Of a stretch of DNA of 64,000 nucleotides, positions 18,177 through 27,500 are shown in pieces; within the stretch, counting starts at the first letter, position 1; each line of letters begins with the position of its first letter. This DNA is from Paenibacillus sp. J23TS9. Lineage in GTDB: Bacteria; Bacillota; Bacilli; Paenibacillales; Paenibacillaceae. Both the position numbers and the translations under genes were made by a program. Location: contig NZ_BOSG01000004.1 of NCBI RefSeq assembly GCF_018403225.1, positions 310,001 to 374,000 on the forward strand. Direction: 5' to 3'. The notes beneath the pieces are model-generated. The model was not told where the DNA came from and searched no databases. It saw only the letters and a list, made by a program, of their open reading frames with translations.

Positions 18177-20405
18177 ATGTTGAAACAGTTTGCGAAAACA
18201 TTCACCCATTTCGTCAGCAGCCGAAAAGGCGCTTGGACCGTGCTGATCGGCTGGATTGTCATCATACTTTTACTTAGTCTGACCGCACCGGGATCCAAAG
18301 AATATGCCGTGAACAGCGGCGAGGGCAGCGTTCATAACGACACGCCTTCCGCGGCAGCGCAGCGAATTATGGATGAGCATTTCCCCTCCAAGGATGGGCT
18401 GACGGCCCTGCTCGTCTTTCATGATCCAAGCCGGATTACGGATAAGGATCGCAGCGCCATTACAGAAGTCAGTCAATGGCTTTCCTCTGCGGACAAACCG
18501 CAATATGTATCTGCTGCTCTTCCTTTCCATCAGCTTCCGAAAAACGTTCAGGAGCAGATGTTTTCGAAAGACAAGACGACGCTGCTTCTGAATGTGAGTC
18601 TGCAAAAGAATCTCGAGTCCGACCAGACCTATGATACATTGCAGCAAATCCGTAACCATGTGGAAAATATGAATAACAGCGGCCTTCAAGTCGAAATTAC
18701 CGGTCCTGCCGGTATCGCCTCAGACACGACGACATTGTTCAAAAACGCGGATTTTGTTCTGATGCTGGCCACCGTGGTGCTAATACTGGTCATCCTCATT
18801 GTGATTTACCGTTCGCCGCTGCTAGCCATTATGCCCCTTCTCATTTCCGGCATCGTGTATCTGGTCGTGGACCGGATTCTGGGACTTGGCGGAAAGCTCG
18901 GCTGGTTTGTTGTTGAGAAGCAGTCACTATCCATCATGATGATCCTGCTGTTTGCCGTATTAACCGACTACTGTCTGTTTGTTATTGCACGTTTCCGGGA
19001 GGAACTCCGTCAGACGGAATCAAAACATGAGGCCATGAAGCAGGCCCTGACCCATGTCGCGGAACCGATTCTATTCAGCGGAGGCACCGTGTTAATGGCG
19101 ATGGTCATTTTGTTTACCGCTATTTTCAAACCGTACAATCACTTCGCTCCCGTGTTTTCCATCGCAATGGTCGTTATTCTGATCGGCGGGGTCACGCTGA
19201 TTCCAGCCCTGTTCACCCTCGTCGGCCGCAAAGCATTTTGGCCGTTTGTTCCCAAAGCCGGAGCAGAACAGACCAAACCTAAGCAGGAAAGCATTTGGAG
19301 CAGAATCGGCTCTTTTGTCACCCGGAAGCCTGCAGTTACCGCCGGTGTTCTGCTGGTGCTGCTGCTGGCATCATCCGCCAACCTGTTTGGCATGAAGTAT
19401 TCTTTTAACATCATGAAGTCGTTTCCGGAGGATATTTCATCCAGACAGGGCTTCGACATTTTGGAGGAGCGCTTCCCTCCGGGACAGCTTGCACCCGTAA
19501 CCGTTCTGCTGGAGTCTGATCATAGGATCGATGTCAATGCGGATTTCGTCAAACAGATTGCTTCCCTCAGTGAAAAGCTCAAATCTGAAGGCCATATCAG
19601 TTCCATTACACCTGCGCTGACTCCGCAGCAAGCAGACAGCGGTCAGCTGCCGGGCAAGGCATTGTCTGAATCAGGACAGGTCGTCAAGCTTCAGCTCACA
19701 CTCGAAGATAATCCGTATGACCCTGCGGCTCTGGATGTAATCGCCCAGCTCCGGCAGGATAGCAACAGCCTACTAAAGGATAGCGGACTCGCAACGGAGC
19801 GATATTCCTTGCATTTTGCCGGTCAAACTGCGGAACAACTTGACGTTCGTATCATGAACCAACGCGATACGACCGTAGTATTTACGCTGATCACGCTCTG
19901 CATCGCCGTCATGCTGGCCTTCCAGGCACGTTCAGTCAAGATGGCTGCCACCATGATTCTAACCATGCTCCTATCCTATGCAGGCACCATGGGGCTCGGA
20001 TGGCTTATCTTCCATGAGTTCCTGGGTTATGATTCCGTCAGCTACCGCCTGCCGGTATATACCTTCGTCTTTCTGATCGCGCTTGGCGTTGATTACAACA
20101 TTATGCTGGTGTCCCGGATCCGGGAGGAAGCGAAGAAATACGAATGGATGGAAGCCGTCAAACGGGGCGTCTCGCTGACGGGCGGCGTCATCTCTTCGGC
20201 TGGTATTATTCTGGCTGCCACTTTCTGCGTTCTGATCACGCAGCCGCTGCAGGAACTGTTCCTGTTTGGCATCCTGATGGCCATGGGCATTCTGATCGAC
20301 ACCTTCCTGGTGCGTGGCATGCTGTTACCTGCCATCCTGACGATGATTGGCGGCAGCAAGCGCAGTACGAGCCATAAAAATAACCTTCCGGTTCATCCGG
20401 AGTAA
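18177..20405 (+). CDS. MMPL/RND-family membrane exporter (YdfJ/YdgH-like)
   Basis: 742 residues, the usual length of Gram-positive MMPL transporters, in two homologous halves. Each half has a first membrane helix, a large outer domain (about residues 30-190 and 415-555) and a bundle of five or six helices. The proton-relay helices are V-L-T-D-Y-C-L-F-V-I-A-R-F-R-E-E (first half) and L-G-V-D-Y-N-I-M-L-V-S-R-I-R-E-E (second half), each with the conserved Asp-Tyr. Family members export lipids, siderophores or drugs using the proton motive force; the substrate here is unknown. AGGAGG precedes the ATG. It is followed 22 bp later by a small membrane gene, probably in the same transcript. Confidence 0.9.
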   Translation: MLKQFAKTFTHFVSSRKGAWTVLIGWIVIILLLSLTAPGSKEYAVNSGEGSVHNDTPSAAAQRIMDEHFPSKDGLTALLVFHDPSRITDKDRSAITEVSQWLSSADKPQYVSAALPFHQLPKNVQEQMFSKDKTTLLLNVSLQKNLESDQTYDTLQQIRNHVENMNNSGLQVEITGPAGIASDTTTLFKNADFVLMLATVVLILVILIVIYRSPLLAIMPLLISGIVYLVVDRILGLGGKLGWFVVEKQSLSIMMILLFAVLTDYCLFVIARFREELRQTESKHEAMKQALTHVAEPILFSGGTVLMAMVILFTAIFKPYNHFAPVFSIAMVVILIGGVTLIPALFTLVGRKAFWPFVPKAGAEQTKPKQESIWSRIGSFVTRKPAVTAGVLLVLLLASSANLFGMKYSFNIMKSFPEDISSRQGFDILEERFPPGQLAPVTVLLESDHRIDVNADFVKQIASLSEKLKSEGHISSITPALTPQQADSGQLPGKALSESGQVVKLQLTLEDNPYDPAALDVIAQLRQDSNSLLKDSGLATERYSLHFAGQTAEQLDVRIMNQRDTTVVFTLITLCIAVMLAFQARSVKMAATMILTMLLSYAGTMGLGWLIFHEFLGYDSVSYRLPVYTFVFLIALGVDYNIMLVSRIREEAKKYEWMEAVKRGVSLTGGVISSAGIILAATFCVLITQPLQELFLFGILMAMGILIDTFLVRGMLLPAILTMIGGSKRSTSHKNNLPVHPE

Positions 20406-20427
20406 CCGAAGACAAGGAGGAATAAGC

Positions 20428-20868
20428 ATGTTTGGATTTATGCTATTTTTACATTTGGGCGGATTGTTTGCCTGGGTGGGTGGTCTGATGGTGATCATTG
20501 TCATGATTGGCCTGCTCAACAAGCAGCTCGGTTCATCACAGGACTCCAATCTGCTGGCACGCAAGAGCCTGACCATCTTCAGCTATCTTGCACATCCGGG
20601 GGCTGTGCTCGTGCTTGGCAGCGGGGTATATCTCATTCTGAAAATGGGATCCGGCACCAAGCCGCTGTGGCTTGATATTATGGAAAAAGGCGGAGGTACT
20701 GTAGCGCTGCTGTCTCTGATCGTAACGGGTATTCTCGGCAGCAAGGTCAAGAAAAAACTGAAGGCCGCTGGGGGTCAACCCGTGAAAGTAACCGGATATT
20801 TATCAACGATGACTGCTTTAATGGTACTCATTCTTGGCGTAGTGCTTGTTGTTAGCCTGAAAATATAG
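20428..20868 (+). CDS. Small four-helix membrane protein, unknown function
   Basis: 146 residues with four membrane segments. A conserved-looking N-terminal H-L-G-G-L-F-A-W-V-G-G-L and a central A-H-P-G-A-V-L-V-L-G-S-G contain histidines within or next to helices, a pattern resembling DUF2269-type or CopD-like membrane proteins. The resemblance is weak and I do not assign it. AAGGAGG sets the ATG 22 bp after the MMPL exporter, and a terminator follows, so it is probably an accessory of that exporter (inference from position). Confidence 0.7.
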   Translation: MFGFMLFLHLGGLFAWVGGLMVIIVMIGLLNKQLGSSQDSNLLARKSLTIFSYLAHPGAVLVLGSGVYLILKMGSGTKPLWLDIMEKGGGTVALLSLIVTGILGSKVKKKLKAAGGQPVKVTGYLSTMTALMVLILGVVLVVSLKI

Positions 20869-20878
20869 GTTTATCCAG

Positions 20879-20922
20879 AAAAAGGCTGTCCCAAGCTTTT
20901 CAAGCTAAGGGCAGCCTTTTTT
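20879..20922. terminator. Terminator after the MMPL operon
   Basis: AAAAAGGCTGTCC pairs with GGGCAGCCTTTTTT. The T-run on the plus strand serves the MMPL operon; the A-run on the other side could serve the convergent GDPD-like gene. Confidence 0.85.
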
Positions 20923-20945
20923 CTTGTATATTGTGAATCAGCAGA

Positions 20946-21848
20946 CTATGCTTTCTTGGCAGCTTTGGCCGATGAGGCTTTCGCTGTCTTTGCCGCAGCT
21001 TCCTGTGCTTTTTTCGTATAATACACTTTCAGATCCTCCGGTGTGACGAAATCGGTGTAAAAGCCGTATACACCTCTCGCCTTATATTTCGCCATCTCTT
21101 CCGGACTATTGATCGTATGAACGAAAGCGAGTTTGTTTATTTTCTTCAAGCTGCCGACAAAACCGGCTGTCGCTCTCCATTCCGGCATCGTAACGGCGGT
21201 AATCTTTTTATGGTTCTTCACAAACTGCAGTACCTTCTGGTTTGAATCCGTCGTTTGGTACAAGGTATAAATGTATGACTCAAAAGGAAACACCTTTTCA
21301 ATGATCGGATACATACTCTCATTATAAAGTTGCGGAATGATCCGCTCCAGCATATACGGATCTTCGTTGGCAAGCTCCACGATTTGACTGAACTGGGCCG
21401 TAATCGTATCCTTATCCGTGCTTTTCGTGTCGGTTACAATATAGGCATCCGGATATTCATGCAGCAGATCGATAATTTCGCTAAATTCCAGTGCATTGTA
21501 TTTGTCGAACATTTTCATGGATTTCATATCGGATAAAGGCAGCGGCCCTCCGGTAATTGCCGGTGTCAGAGCCTGTCCCAGCGATTGAAAAGCGTACGCA
21601 GACCAATCATGACGTCCGATCAAATAACCATCGGATGTAAACTGCAGATCGACTTCAAAGATACGCTGTCCCTTTTCATAGTTGGTTTCAAAGGCCTCAT
21701 AGGAATTGGTGTACGCCTTTTGATCGATTCCCCCGAGCGCATGGGCGACTAAGCTATAGTCCGTCCATTTGGCGGCAAAAGCGGGTGTGCCGAGTGACAG
21801 CAAACAAATAACCAGCAGCGGCGGCAGTGCAGTAAACAGTTTTTTCAT
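20946..21848 (-). CDS. Secreted glycerophosphodiester phosphodiesterase-like protein
   Basis: About 300 residues. A Sec signal peptide (M-K-K-L-F ... T-P-A-F-A-A) is followed by a PI-PLC/GDPD TIM barrel. The first catalytic region is V-A-H-A-L-G-G-I-D-Q-K-A-Y-T-N-S-Y-E-A-F, where GDPDs have H-R-G. The metal-binding E-V-D-L-Q-F-T-S-D-G and the second histidine G-R-H-D-W follow. The H-A-L instead of H-R-G points to the subgroup that includes secreted phosphatidylinositol-phosphodiesterase-like proteins. The C-terminus is a 23-residue Ala/Lys-rich tail that may bind the negatively charged cell wall. The ATG at 21848 follows GGAGG. It likely hydrolyses glycerophosphodiesters or teichoic-acid-related substrates outside the cell. 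Confidence 0.8.
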   Translation of the reverse strand: MKKLFTALPPLLVICLLSLGTPAFAAKWTDYSLVAHALGGIDQKAYTNSYEAFETNYEKGQRIFEVDLQFTSDGYLIGRHDWSAYAFQSLGQALTPAITGGPLPLSDMKSMKMFDKYNALEFSEIIDLLHEYPDAYIVTDTKSTDKDTITAQFSQIVELANEDPYMLERIIPQLYNESMYPIIEKVFPFESYIYTLYQTTDSNQKVLQFVKNHKKITAVTMPEWRATAGFVGSLKKINKLAFVHTINSPEEMAKYKARGVYGFYTDFVTPEDLKVYYTKKAQEAAAKTAKASSAKAAKKA

Positions 21849-22062
21849 TCCAACCTCCAATTGTTTTCAGAAACATATGTCTCAGATTTTGCAAGATCCG
21901 AGTAATGCGGATAATCACAATATCCCAATTATATCATGTTAAGGTAATAGAAGGTATAAAGCTGAGCTTTTTTTACATCATTTGATATAATCATTGTCGA
22001 AATCACGGCTTAAAGTGAACCCACTCCATTTTTCTCGAAATGACTATATAACATACGATATC

Positions 22063-22091
22063 AAAAAGAAAAAGGACCGGATCACCGGTCC
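22063..22091 (-). terminator. Terminator of the VOC protein gene
   Basis: GGACCGG-N4-CCGGTCC, a perfect seven-pair stem, is followed on the minus strand by TTTTTCTTTTT. Confidence 0.9.
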
Positions 22092-22102
22092 CTTTCTATA
22101 TT

Positions 22103-22528
22103 CTATCCTTCGGATGCCTCTCCGCTAAGCTGCCATGAGATGCCGAACCGGTCGCGTACCATACCAAACAATGGACTCCAAAATGTCTCCTGAAGCTCCA
22201 TATGGACTTGTCCACCATCGGAAAGAGCGTGAAAAATGGATTTAAGACGCTCCAGATCGCTTGTCATAATGGCAATACTCAGTTGGTCGCCCAGCTGGAA
22301 CGGATTACCCGGAAAGGTATCGGAGAACAACAGCATTTGGCCGTCAAATTCAAGTGCCGCATGCAGCACGCGGTCCTTCGCTTCTTCAGGCACCGGATGG
22401 CCTTCATCCGGCATATCCCCAAACCGTTGGATACCCAGATTGTTTGCTCCTAGCACCTTTTCATAAAATGCGACTGCCTCAGCGCAGTTACCATTGAGCA
22501 CAATATACGGCGCAATCTTCAAGCTCAT
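22103..22528 (-). CDS. VOC-fold protein, PhnB/YjdN type
   Basis: 141 residues with two beta-alpha-beta-beta-beta repeats of the glyoxalase/dioxygenase superfamily. P-Y-I-V-L-N-G-N-C-A-E-A-V-A-F-Y near the start and S-P-L-F-G-M-V-R-D-R-F-G-I-S-W near the end are typical of the PhnB-like group (3-demethylubiquinone methyltransferase-like domain), which often lacks an identified reaction. It is monocistronic with its own terminator. A binding or resistance role is possible; no substrate can be assigned. Confidence 0.82.
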   Translation of the reverse strand: MSLKIAPYIVLNGNCAEAVAFYEKVLGANNLGIQRFGDMPDEGHPVPEEAKDRVLHAALEFDGQMLLFSDTFPGNPFQLGDQLSIAIMTSDLERLKSIFHALSDGGQVHMELQETFWSPLFGMVRDRFGISWQLSGEASEG

Positions 22529-22731
22529 TGTCTTGTGTCCTCCCTTATAATGGTTCGTTTAGTACACACTTTCCTTCCCATTATAGCCTGTCCTTTTCAA
22601 GAAGATAAGGCGAACAGCGGGACAAATATAGGTTAATTTTTCAAGAAAATATAAATCTGATTTTCCTGATTGACGTTAAGGTATCGTATGTGGAAGGGAG
22701 TGGATTCAACACCCGGTTCAATAAATAAGGC

Positions 22732-23346
22732 TTACAGCGGTCGATCCAGAGAGAAGGTCTCACCCAGCTTGGCGTAGCTGTTTCCGGCCAAACGGCTGAC
22801 AGGCTGCAAAACATCCGCGAGAACCCGGCCATGATCAAGCAATGCATCATCCACATGAAACCGTACGACGCGTCCGATCAGCAGATCCGTGGATGGGGAT
22901 GCCTCCGTTCCTTCGAGCGGGTTGGACCGCTCCAGTACGCATTCCATGCGTATTTTCGCTTCAGCAAGCCCAGGTACGCGCACGACATCGCTTGATACGG
23001 TTGTCAGACCGGCAAACTCCACCTCACTCTGATCGGGAGGTAGACTTGCAGCGGTTTGATTCAGCTTCAGAATGGAGGTCTCATCTCCGATATGAACAAC
23101 GAATTCTCCTTCCCGCACAGCATTTCTCGCGGTATCTTTCGGCTCTCCCAGCTTTCTTTGGACGGATACAGATACCATGGGCGGATCTGCCGTCACGATA
23201 TTGAAATAACTGAATGGTGCCGCATTAACCTTGCCGTTATCAGCCAGAGTCGTCACCCAGGCAACAGGTCTTGGAATAATGCTGCCGGTCAGCAGCTTGT
23301 AATTATCGCGTTCACTTTGCCCAGACGGATCGATATGAATGATCAT
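22732..23346 (-). CDS. Flavin reductase-family FMN-binding protein
   Basis: 204 residues of the flavoredoxin/DIM6-NTAB split-barrel family. L-L-T-G-S-I-I-P-R-P-V-A-W-V-T-T (FMN phosphate region), A-P-F-S-Y-F-N-I-V-T-A-D-P-P-M-V and F-V-V-H-I-G are its standard motifs. Its ATG overlaps the stop of the MhqO-like dioxygenase by four bases (ATGA), so the two are translationally coupled. It probably supplies reduced flavin or reduces a quinone product, complementing ring cleavage by the upstream-encoded enzyme. Controlled with it by the MhqR-like boxes at 24323-24401. Confidence 0.85.
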   Translation of the reverse strand: MIIHIDPSGQSERDNYKLLTGSIIPRPVAWVTTLADNGKVNAAPFSYFNIVTADPPMVSVSVQRKLGEPKDTARNAVREGEFVVHIGDETSILKLNQTAASLPPDQSEVEFAGLTTVSSDVVRVPGLAEAKIRMECVLERSNPLEGTEASPSTDLLIGRVVRFHVDDALLDHGRVLADVLQPVSRLAGNSYAKLGETFSLDRPL

Positions 23347-24293
23347 GAGATAACCTCCTCTAATACCCTTACTTCAAAAGGTGTAAGCTTGGCTTCAATT
23401 TCTGTCCGGCGTTCCTCATACCATTCGGGCAGCATAAGCCGTTCACCCAAATGAGCAGGCTCTTCGTCGCGTGCGAAGCCCGGCGGATCTGTCGCAATTT
23501 CAAACTGGATGCCGCCCCCCTCGCGGAAATAAAGAGCGTTAAAATATTGTCGGTCCACGACCGGAGTCGCTTGCAAGCCATGCTCAAGCACATGTTCTCT
23601 CCACAGGACATGCTCTTGATCATCCTTCGCACGCCAGGCAATATGGTGGACGGTACCCGCTCCTCCTGTACCATGCTCCATTGGCGCCACAATCACATCA
23701 ATGACATTGCCAATATCACCGAATGATTTGAACCGGGCATAGGCTCCTTCCTGGCCAACCTTTTGAAGCCCCATCACCCGCTGAAGCAAATCAGCCGTTT
23801 GCTGAGGTGCTGTACTGTACAGAATTGCACCCCCAAAGCCTTTAATCGCTTGCTCCATAGGAATCCCGCCAAAAGACCATGTGCTGAGAGGTCCATCTCT
23901 TCGTTCCACAATCTCCAGCTGAAGTCCATCCTGATCGCGGAATGTCAGATATTCCTCTGAAAATCTTGCCGTTTTCACAACCGGTATTTGAAAATTTGCC
24001 AATCTTTTCTCCCAAAAGCTGAGCGCTCCTGCGGGAACAGCAAATGTAGTTACACCAACCTGCCCGCCGCCAACGCGTCCTTGGCGTGATCTAGGCCATG
24101 GAAAGAACGTAATGATGGTTCCGGGGCTTCCTTGCTCATCCCCCAGATAAAGGTGATATACCTCCGGCGCATCGAAGTTAACGGTTTGTTTAATCAGGCG
24201 GAGTCCGAGCACACCTGCATAAAAATCTATTGTTTTCTGAGGATCTCTTACAAAAGCAGTAATGTGGTGAATACCTGCGGTTTTCATATTCAT
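23343..24293 (-). CDS. mhqO: Ring-cleaving dioxygenase, MhqO-like
   Basis: 316 residues with two VOC modules, as in B. subtilis MhqO/MhqE (hydroquinone-specific dioxygenases, about 310 residues). G-I-H-H-I-T-A-F near residue 8 and G-T-V-H-H-I-A-W near residue 218 provide metal histidines; the final ligand Glu is in G-G-G-I-Q-F-E-I-A-T-D. I-H-H-I-T-A, F-F-P-W-P and the D-P-P-G-F C-terminal block are typical of this subgroup. It would open hydroquinone/catechol rings during quinone stress. Two 18-bp palindromes of MhqR type lie upstream. First gene of a two-gene operon with the flavin reductase. Confidence 0.85.
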   Translation of the reverse strand: MNMKTAGIHHITAFVRDPQKTIDFYAGVLGLRLIKQTVNFDAPEVYHLYLGDEQGSPGTIITFFPWPRSRQGRVGGGQVGVTTFAVPAGALSFWEKRLANFQIPVVKTARFSEEYLTFRDQDGLQLEIVERRDGPLSTWSFGGIPMEQAIKGFGGAILYSTAPQQTADLLQRVMGLQKVGQEGAYARFKSFGDIGNVIDVIVAPMEHGTGGAGTVHHIAWRAKDDQEHVLWREHVLEHGLQATPVVDRQYFNALYFREGGGIQFEIATDPPGFARDEEPAHLGERLMLPEWYEERRTEIEAKLTPFEVRVLEEVIS

Positions 24294-24322
24294 GACTGGT
24301 TCAGCTCCTTTTAGATCATGTT

Positions 24323-24340
24323 CATCTTTAATTAGAGATA
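24323..24340 (-). promoter_or_regulatory. MhqR-like box 2
   Basis: The minus strand reads TATCTCTAATTAAAGATG, which fits TATCT-N8-AGATA with one mismatch. It lies about 30 bp upstream of the mhqO start and would block transcription elongation or initiation. Confidence 0.5.
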
Positions 24341-24383
24341 TTTAAGTGAAAGTTAACTTTTTAATATTTCTTGCTTGTTTATT

Positions 24384-24401
24384 TATCTTAATATAAAGAT
24401 A
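24384..24401 (-). promoter_or_regulatory. MhqR-like box 1
   Basis: The minus strand reads TATCTTTATATTAAGATA, a perfect palindrome with the 18-bp TATCT-N8-AGATA geometry known for B. subtilis MhqR operators. Its left end coincides with the -10 element of the mhqO promoter. No mhqR gene lies in the window. Confidence 0.6.
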
Positions 24402-24424
24402 TTATATTTGGAGGTAGTTGTCAA
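24396..24424 (-). promoter_or_regulatory. mhqO operon promoter
   Basis: On the minus strand: TTGACA (24424-24419), a 17-bp spacer, and TATCTT (24401-24396). The -10 is the first six bases of MhqR-like box 1, so repressor binding would occlude RNA polymerase. Confidence 0.65.
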
Positions 24425-24510
24425 TCCTTCAGGTAAATCTGCTGGAAATCTTCATGGATATCGCTAAAAAAGAAGCGAAGCTCTGATAAGAGCTCCGCCC
24501 TTTCTAACCT

Positions 24511-27500
24511 TTAGGACAGCTTTTCTATAAACTTCAATAAATTTGCAAGTGCCTGAGCACTTTCCGACCTTTTCGTTTTCTGTGCCGGATTGAATTTACC
24601 GTCGCTGCCTTGCAGCAGCCCCATGCCCACGGCATCATTGATCGCCTGCTGCGCCCATTTGCTGATGGCGGATTGATCCTTGAATGCTGTATCGGTTATA
24701 TTCCCAGGTTTCTTGCCTCCCGCGGCCACAAAAGCATTCAGAAGCATCACGGTCATTTCTTCACGAGTCACAGCCCGCTCCGGATGGAACTGCCCGTCTC
24801 CCGAACCATGAATAATTCCCGCCTCAACAGCTGCAGCGATGTCCTTCGTATACCAGCTGTCATCCCTGACATCCGTGAACACTGCCTCATTTCCTGCTGG
24901 CAGGCTGAGCATACGTGTCAGCATCGAAGCGAATTCTGCACGGCTGACCGGCTTATCAGGTGCAAAGGATCCATCCGGGAGTCCATTCACCACATGCCGT
25001 GCAGCCATATCCTTGATAACCTCGGAAGCCCAGTGATTGGAGGCGATATCCCTGAATGTTTTGTCATATGCTATCGCGCTGTATTGTCCTGGTGTTGTAA
25101 TCCCAACCCTCACTTGTTTCTCGCCTATTCTTTTTCCGCCTGCATATTCCATTGCTTTGCTGCCCGTGATGCGGTAGATCCCTGTACGTGCAGGTTTCAC
25201 ACCTGCAGGTATATCCAGTGTAAGAATGACTGAATCCGAGAAATGCTTCAATTCATATTGCTTGCCGTCATTCGTCTGCGCAGAAATTCCAACTTGAATT
25301 ATTAGGCTCGCCGTAAGCTCTGCGTCTTCACTTTGCTGCAGCTGCTTGATCGCACTCGAAACAACATCTGCTGCCAGAGATTTAACGTCAACGATGAGCT
25401 TTAGTTCATTCGAATTTGCACCCGCCACGAGTTTCGCAGCCTCCTGAAGAATGGATGACGGAATGGATAAGACTGCCCCTCCGGTATGAATATTCAGTAT
25501 TCCACCTTTGCCCAGTCGGTCTGGGGCACTGCTTGGCAGCAGCACCTGAGTTTGACCTGACTCCATCTCAATATCCAGTTTGTCATTCCGGATGCTGTTC
25601 AGATCATGATCAGACACTACCCGTTGGTTAAGCTGTACTACCGGCGGCTCGGTCGGCAGCGTAGATGGTGTTCCCGGGCCGGTCGATGGTGTCTGTGTTC
25701 CCGGGTTCGTAGTTGCTGCTGCTTGAACATCCAACGTATAGGATGCGCTATTGCCTTGGAACTCAGCTTTGATCAGCGTCGAGCCTTCGGCAAGAGCCGT
25801 AATAAGTCCTGCTTCATTGACACTTGCCGCTTTGGGCTCAGAGCTGGTAAACGTGACGCCTTCTGATATCCCCTGCTTCTCTCCGGAGTGCAGGATACCG
25901 TAAACCTTGACCTGCTGCGTCTGGGAAACGGTCATCGGTTGCAACTTACCCAATTCAATAGCAGTAAAATCAGAAGCTTCCGTATGCCCGGCAAGCGTAT
26001 TGCTTAAGCCGCTTTCATGATGCAGCCGGCTCACTCCCGAAACGGCATAGGTATATTCTTGGCCCGCAGCAGCGCTAAGATCCTTATAGACCTGCATCAC
26101 GCCTTCGGCTCTGCGTACCGTGGCGATCAGCTGTGATGTGTTGGTTGGGTCGATGACCGAACTATCCTGAACACGGTATACTGCATAATAAGCGGGTTCC
26201 TTGTCACCGATATCCGTCCACGAAAGCTGAATGGAGCCACTTGAACCTTCAGCCCCTGTCAACTTCGGTGCATCAGGTGTTTCATCCGGGAGCCAAGACA
26301 TCACAGGAATCAATGCCGGGCGAGAATACATGGACGTAATCACATCCCTTACACCAAGAGGATTGCCGAGCAGGTCAGAGGTGCTGAACATAATATTCCC
26401 AGCTACATCCTCACCATGGTCATTATTAAACCGCAGCTGTGCCGGCAGCTGATCAGGATTTTTCCAGTTATCCTCTCCGACGCGATATGCAGCCTGCCCG
26501 ATATACAGCTGAACGTTATGCTTACCCGAATTATCGTTTATTCCATTAATCTCTTTGGTCCACCAATCAATCAGCTTCTCATAGGCCGCAGCTGAATATC
26601 CGAAATGCCAATAAATTTGCGGTGCCAGATAATCCACCCAGCCTTCTTTCATCCATGTTCTCGTATCCGCATACAGACCATCATAGTTTTGCTGGCCGTT
26701 CGTGTCTGAGCCGGTTGGATCGGTGCCTTTATTGCGCCAAATCCCGAATGGACTGATACCGAATTTAACGTAAGGCTTGATATGCTTGATGGCTGTGTTC
26801 AGGCCTTTGACGATCGTATTTACATTATCTCTGCGCCAATTGTCTAATGTCATCGTGCCACCGCTGCTTTTATAAGCGTTATACTCTTTGGTGTCGTCAA
26901 AAGGTTCATTTCCCGGATACGGATAAAAGTAATCGTCCATATGAATGCCGTCGACATCATACTTCTGAACAATTTCCTTCACGCCGTCAATGATATAGTT
27001 CTGGGCTTCGGGAATGGCAGGATTGAAATACAATTTACCGCCGTTCTTAACCACCCAGTCGGGATGAAGCCTTGCCGGATGGTTCGTTGACAGCAGTTCA
27101 GGCTTGTCGTGCATGCTGATCCGGTACGGATTAATCCAGCCATGAAATTCAAGATTCCGTTTATGCGCTTCATCAATCATAAACTTCAGCGGATCATATC
27201 CATCGCTTGGTGCCTTTCCCTGTTCTCCGGTCAACCAGTGCGACCATGGGAAATATTCAGACGGAAAGAAGGAATCGCTTGTCGGTCTTATCTGTACAAA
27301 AACCGCATTGATTCCGGTCTGTTTCAGCTGATCCAGCAGTTTAACAAAATCCTGTCTTTGCTGCTCAGGGTCGATTACATTCTTAGTTGGCCAGTCAATG
27401 TTCTCGACCGTGGAAATCCATGCGCCACGCAGCTCGCGTTTTGGATGTGCTGCCGGTTTTGTCACTACGAGAAGCTGCTGTGCTTTTTTCCCAGATACCT

